From assembly GCA_947464365.1 (NCBI GenBank), contig CANHWS010000120.1, positions 1 to 9,766 of the forward strand: a stretch of DNA of 9,766 nucleotides. Direction: 5' to 3'. The notes under the pieces are model-generated. The model was given only the letters and a program-made list of their open reading frames with translations. It was not told the origin of the DNA and searched no databases. The stretch's first letter is position 1, and each line of letters begins with the position of its first letter. A program made the position numbers and the translations under genes. Shown here in pieces: positions 7,253-9,766 of the stretch. The stretch comes from Cytophagaceae bacterium. Lineage in GTDB: Bacteria > Bacteroidota > Bacteroidia > Cytophagales > Flexibacteraceae.

Positions 7253-7861
7253 TTAGGGCTTGGCATAGGACAAACGGGTTGGTGCCAGTAACGGATAATA
7301 ACTATCCATCCCGCCATTGGCCACCAATCCTTGGGCTGCGGCATCCCAGAATCCATCCTCGGTCACCTCACCACCAAACCTTACCCATTGTACTGCCCCG
7401 ATGATCAAGATCGTTCCATTGACTTTTATGTCGATGCGCTCTGCCAACTCTAGTCCCATTTGTAAAGGCGAGTTTTCGACGGCAGGGGCTGCAAAGTCTG
7501 GGTACCGATATTCCGCTAGCCCAACTGCCTCAAATTCACTTTTCCCATTGGGATACTTGGCACTTGTTTGGTGGGCTTGAGGCACCATATCGGCAGTGAC
7601 CGCACTGAGGGTATAAACATTGGTAGCCTCAATATTGCGCAATGTGTGACGCTCGACAACATCTGGTCGTACAAGGATCCCGACCAAAAACGGGTTGGCC
7701 CCTATATGGAACACCTGCGAAAAAATAGCCAAGTTATCTTTGCCGTCTTGCCCCCTGGTGCCTACCAAAAAAGCAGGCTTAGGTGCTGTAAAACAGTTAA
7801 GCAACATACCGCGATAACGGCTTGGCAATTCGGCTAATTCAGCTATTTGATAGGTGGTCAT
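7253..7861 (-). CDS. Flavin reductase family protein (FMN-binding split barrel)
   Basis: The protein has 202 residues from the chosen ATG. It matches a Bacteroidota group of flavin-reductase-like proteins I know from memory: SRYRGMLLN near the start, NLAIFSQVFHIGANP at 43-57, RPDVVERHTLRNI at 65-77, QTSAKYP at 98-104, NGTILIIGAV at 148-157, and a terminal RLSYAKP. Members bind FMN, and some reduce it with NAD(P)H for a partner enzyme; the exact reaction here is unknown. No signal peptide, so cytoplasmic. Other possible starts are an ATG at 7882 (209 residues) and a GTG at 7906 (217). I chose 7861 because relatives begin close to this point, and because the GTG lies inside an upstream element shared with hppD. 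The gene is 140 nt upstream of hppD on the same strand and may be co-transcribed or co-regulated with it. It could be a non-reductase FMN or haem-binding member of the same fold. Confidence 0.85.
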   Translation of the reverse strand: MTTYQIAELAELPSRYRGMLLNCFTAPKPAFLVGTRGQDGKDNLAIFSQVFHIGANPFLVGILVRPDVVERHTLRNIEATNVYTLSAVTADMVPQAHQTSAKYPNGKSEFEAVGLAEYRYPDFAAPAVENSPLQMGLELAERIDIKVNGTILIIGAVQWVRFGGEVTEDGFWDAAAQGLVANGGMDSYYPLLAPTRLSYAKP

Positions 7862-7896
7862 GTCAGGATAACTAGGTTGCATATATTTTGTTTGGC

Positions 7897-7913
7897 CCAA
7901 AATCACTGACTGG
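7897..7913 (-). promoter_or_regulatory. Shared upstream element, flavin reductase copy
   Basis: The minus strand reads CCAGTCAGTGATTTTGG, 35 nt before the ATG at 7861. It shares CCAGTCAG, the following Y-G and the terminal TTGG with the element upstream of hppD at 7156-7172. It overlaps a promoter-like TGATTTTG, so it could be an operator placed on the promoter. No second hairpin surrounds this copy, which argues that the sequence itself is conserved and not only the fold seen at hppD. Confidence 0.4.
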
Positions 7914-7930
7914 CAAGTACGGCATACAAA
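7898..7930 (-). promoter_or_regulatory. Tentative Bacteroidota promoter of the flavin reductase gene
   Basis: On the minus strand TTTG (7927-7930) is followed after 21 nt by TGATTTTG (7898-7905), one base off the -7 consensus TAnnTTTG. Transcription would begin near 7891 and leave about 30 nt before the ATG at 7861, which fits that start better than the ATG at 7882. The terminator just upstream at 7959-7998 makes a promoter in this interval necessary. Confidence 0.35.
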
Positions 7931-7958
7931 GGACTATTTACCTTCCATCCTGACTAAC

Positions 7959-7998
7959 AAAAAACACGGCATCTGATGATGTTCACCAGATGCCGTGT
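7959..7998 (-). terminator. Rho-independent terminator of the T9SS protein gene
   Basis: On the minus strand ACACGGCATCTG pairs perfectly with CAGATGCCGTGT: twelve base pairs (arms 7987-7998 and 7964-7975). The stem extends past one A/C mismatch by three further pairs to a three-base loop. Six T follow. It lies about 40 nt past the stop of the 8039-9766 gene and separates that transcript from the flavin reductase gene. Confidence 0.93.
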
Positions 7999-8038
7999 CA
8001 AATTGATAGATGAGCTATTGCCCTCTAAACTCAAAGGC

Positions 8039-9766
8039 TTACTTCAGGAGCTCAACCCAGCCATTAAGCCCTGTCTTGCCTGCTACCGTCACACGGTAGA
8101 AGTAGGTACCTGCTGGTAGATTATCACCCTTAAAGTCGTTGCGGTAGTTGCTTGCCTTGAAGACCTCAACACCATAACGGTTCAGGATCACAACCTCATT
8201 ATTGGCGTACAAGGACAGATTCTCGATCGTGAAGTGGTCATTCTGGTTGTCATTGTTCGGTGTCCAGACGTTATAGACCTTAATCGGATTCTCGTAAAAG
8301 AGGTCCACCTTATTACTATAGACATTGACACCTGGGCCACTGACATTGAGGCGGAACTGCTGGTTGAACCCATCTGGACCATTGTTGAGGACTTTGCAGG
8401 TCAAAGGTTGCGGGTTGAAGCTCAGGGCATAAGGCACCAAGTTCTGCTCATCATCCTTACGGCGAAGTAGATCCCCCACCTGTAGTTTGGTTGTCAGTGC
8501 AGGATAGGCGTTCCATGTAAAGACCGCATCGTTACCGCTGACTTTGCCCTGCATCCAGATGGTGTTGTGGATGGCAGAGAAGGTCTGGATGTTGCAGCCA
8601 TTAGTCGCAGCAAGGCGATAACGTAAGCCACGACCAGAGGTTGATGCTATATCATCAGTGATTAGGCCAGTGTAGCCAAGGCCAAATGCTCTGACGGTTT
8701 GCCAGTTGTTGGTCGAGTCAGTCCTTTGCAAAAGGACTGGCTGACCTGCATTTAGGCGGCCAGAAGTTGTCTTGACATAAAGCTCAACATCAGTATCCCG
8801 CGCCTCAGCAAAGGTGATGTAGTCCAGTGCAATAGTCGTACTATCAAGCCTTAGACTAAAAGCAAGCTCATCACTCTGACAACCTGTGGCTGCTAGCTCA
8901 TGCACAAAGAGGCTAAATGGCGCTTGGGTACCAACCCAGCGTACTGTTACCGTTCCAGATCCAGCACCATTGACGATGGCACCACCAGTGGTACGCCAAA
9001 CATAGGTATTTCCACCAACTGCATTGGCTACGGCATATACCTTCGTGATGGTGTCTTGCTGACAAAGGACTGAGTCGTAGGCAGCAAGCACTGGCATTGG
9101 TTTAGGATTGATATTGAGCGTGAAGCTTATCGGCCTTCCAAAGCATATCAAGCCTGCAGTGTTAACAGTATCAGACTCCTGTACCAGCAATTTATAGCGA
9201 CCTGGTGTACCACTCAGGATGGTCAAGTAAGAGGAGTCGGCAGTTGTTGAGGTCGCAGTTTGTAGTCCTGATGGTATGGTCCATTTCACCAAGGTACGAC
9301 CTGCCGTGATTGGGAAGGCATAACGCATTGGCGCCCCAACATTTTCGCAGAAGGCTAATAGGCCCGCTATTTGTTTGGTGCTATCAGGGGATGGATAAAT
9401 GGTAATGCTGATCGTATCAGAAAGACCGCGGCAAGCTCCATTTTGTTCCTCTAGCCAAACTTTAGCCACACCAACGCCATTGAAGCGGAACCTAGCCCTA
9501 AAAGTACTATCCCCAGCAACTTGTTGCGCAAGTGAATTAGTGCGCCAACGGAAACGAGATCCAGGTACCGAATCAGCCCTGAGAGTTAGCCCAAATTGGG
9601 AAGCTTCGTAACTACATATCGCTGGCTGGTTGCTCTGGATCACAGGGCGAAGAACCGAATTGAGGTTAACCGCCACACTATCCGTGCCGCTGGAACAGCC
9701 ATTATTTGTAGCACTAACATAAACCCAAACTTGGCCTAATTGTGTGCCAAAGTTCGCTGTTACAGA
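8039..9766 (-). CDS. Secreted protein with Ig/PKD-like repeats and T9SS type B sorting domain (N-terminus beyond window)
   Basis: The frame is open from the right edge to the TAA at 8039-8041 and gives 575 visible residues. The last 81 form the gliding-motility-associated C-terminal domain (CHU_C, T9SS type B sorting signal): VWTPNNDNQNDHFTIENL, then VVILNRYGVEVFKA, then LPAGTYFYRVTV and a terminal WVELLK. The T9SS uses this domain to move such proteins across the outer membrane, onto the surface or into the medium. Before it lie three Ig/PKD-like repeats of about 90 residues, each with a likely cysteine pair (visible residues 51/112, 140/208 and 235/296), with phrases such as GACRGLSDTISITIYP and ATGCQSDELAF. 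An fn3-like stretch follows at about 310-490. The GTG at 9676 is internal, not a start. No enzymatic domain is visible in this part; a ligand-binding or adhesive role is inference. A strong terminator follows the gene. Confidence 0.93.
   Translation of the reverse strand, partial: SVTANFGTQLGQVWVYVSATNNGCSSGTDSVAVNLNSVLRPVIQSNQPAICSYEASQFGLTLRADSVPGSRFRWRTNSLAQQVAGDSTFRARFRFNGVGVAKVWLEEQNGACRGLSDTISITIYPSPDSTKQIAGLLAFCENVGAPMRYAFPITAGRTLVKWTIPSGLQTATSTTADSSYLTILSGTPGRYKLLVQESDTVNTAGLICFGRPISFTLNINPKPMPVLAAYDSVLCQQDTITKVYAVANAVGGNTYVWRTTGGAIVNGAGSGTVTVRWVGTQAPFSLFVHELAATGCQSDELAFSLRLDSTTIALDYITFAEARDTDVELYVKTTSGRLNAGQPVLLQRTDSTNNWQTVRAFGLGYTGLITDDIASTSGRGLRYRLAATNGCNIQTFSAIHNTIWMQGKVSGNDAVFTWNAYPALTTKLQVGDLLRRKDDEQNLVPYALSFNPQPLTCKVLNNGPDGFNQQFRLNVSGPGVNVYSNKVDLFYENPIKVYNVWTPNNDNQNDHFTIENLSLYANNEVVILNRYGVEVFKASNYRNDFKGDNLPAGTYFYRVTVAGKTGLNGWVELLK

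Noticed and set aside
7904..7906. GTG as start of the flavin reductase gene.
   Set aside because: It lies inside the shared upstream element and a promoter-like box, and adds 15 residues without family resemblance. The ATG at 7861 fits better.
7862..7954. Eight-base inverted repeat GTCAGGAT (7862-7869) and ATCCTGAC (7947-7954) around the flavin reductase promoter region.
   Set aside because: The arms are short and 77 nt apart, with no further symmetry. Chance is a sufficient explanation.
9674..9676. GTG as the start of the right-hand gene.
   Set aside because: The same frame continues upstream to the window edge without a stop, with Ig-like sequence (VWVYVSATNNGCSSGTDS), so the gene starts outside the window.

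Overview
The window reads as chromosomal DNA of a member of the Bacteroidota (Cytophagia, Chitinophagia or Sphingobacteriia type; I cannot resolve the genus). The evidence is a C-terminal gliding-motility/type IX secretion (T9SS) type B sorting domain, a giant Gly/Thr/Ser/Asn-rich beta-helix protein of the kind these bacteria export, A-rich rather than Shine-Dalgarno start regions, and one exact TAnnTTTG promoter core. All four genes lie on the minus strand, so transcription runs right to left.

From right to left: (1) 9766-8039 is the C-terminal 575 residues of a secreted T9SS protein with Ig/PKD-like repeats. It is cut by the right edge and closed by a strong terminator at 7959-7998. (2) 7861-7253 is a flavin-reductase-family protein. 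(3) 7112-6018 is 4-hydroxyphenylpyruvate dioxygenase (HppD), closed by a terminator at 5923-5957. (4) After about 500 bp without a gene, 5516-1 is a single uninterrupted reading frame of at least 1838 codons. It has a signal peptide and two tandem beta-helix blocks, and its C-terminus lies beyond the left edge. This frame explains the whole left half; the many plus-strand open frames there are its shadows.

The metabolic centre is the flavin reductase/HppD pair. HppD makes homogentisate from 4-hydroxyphenylpyruvate in tyrosine catabolism; no other gene of that pathway is in the window. The two genes appear linked in regulation: a 17-bp element, CCAGTCAGYGNNNTTGG on the minus strand, occurs upstream of both, 35 and 43 nt before the start codons. 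In the hppD leader the same element sits inside a pair of abutting hairpins whose loops are complementary. These regulatory observations and the two-block architecture of the giant protein are the parts most worth a second look. I found no CRISPR array, transposon, rRNA, tRNA or clear defence system.
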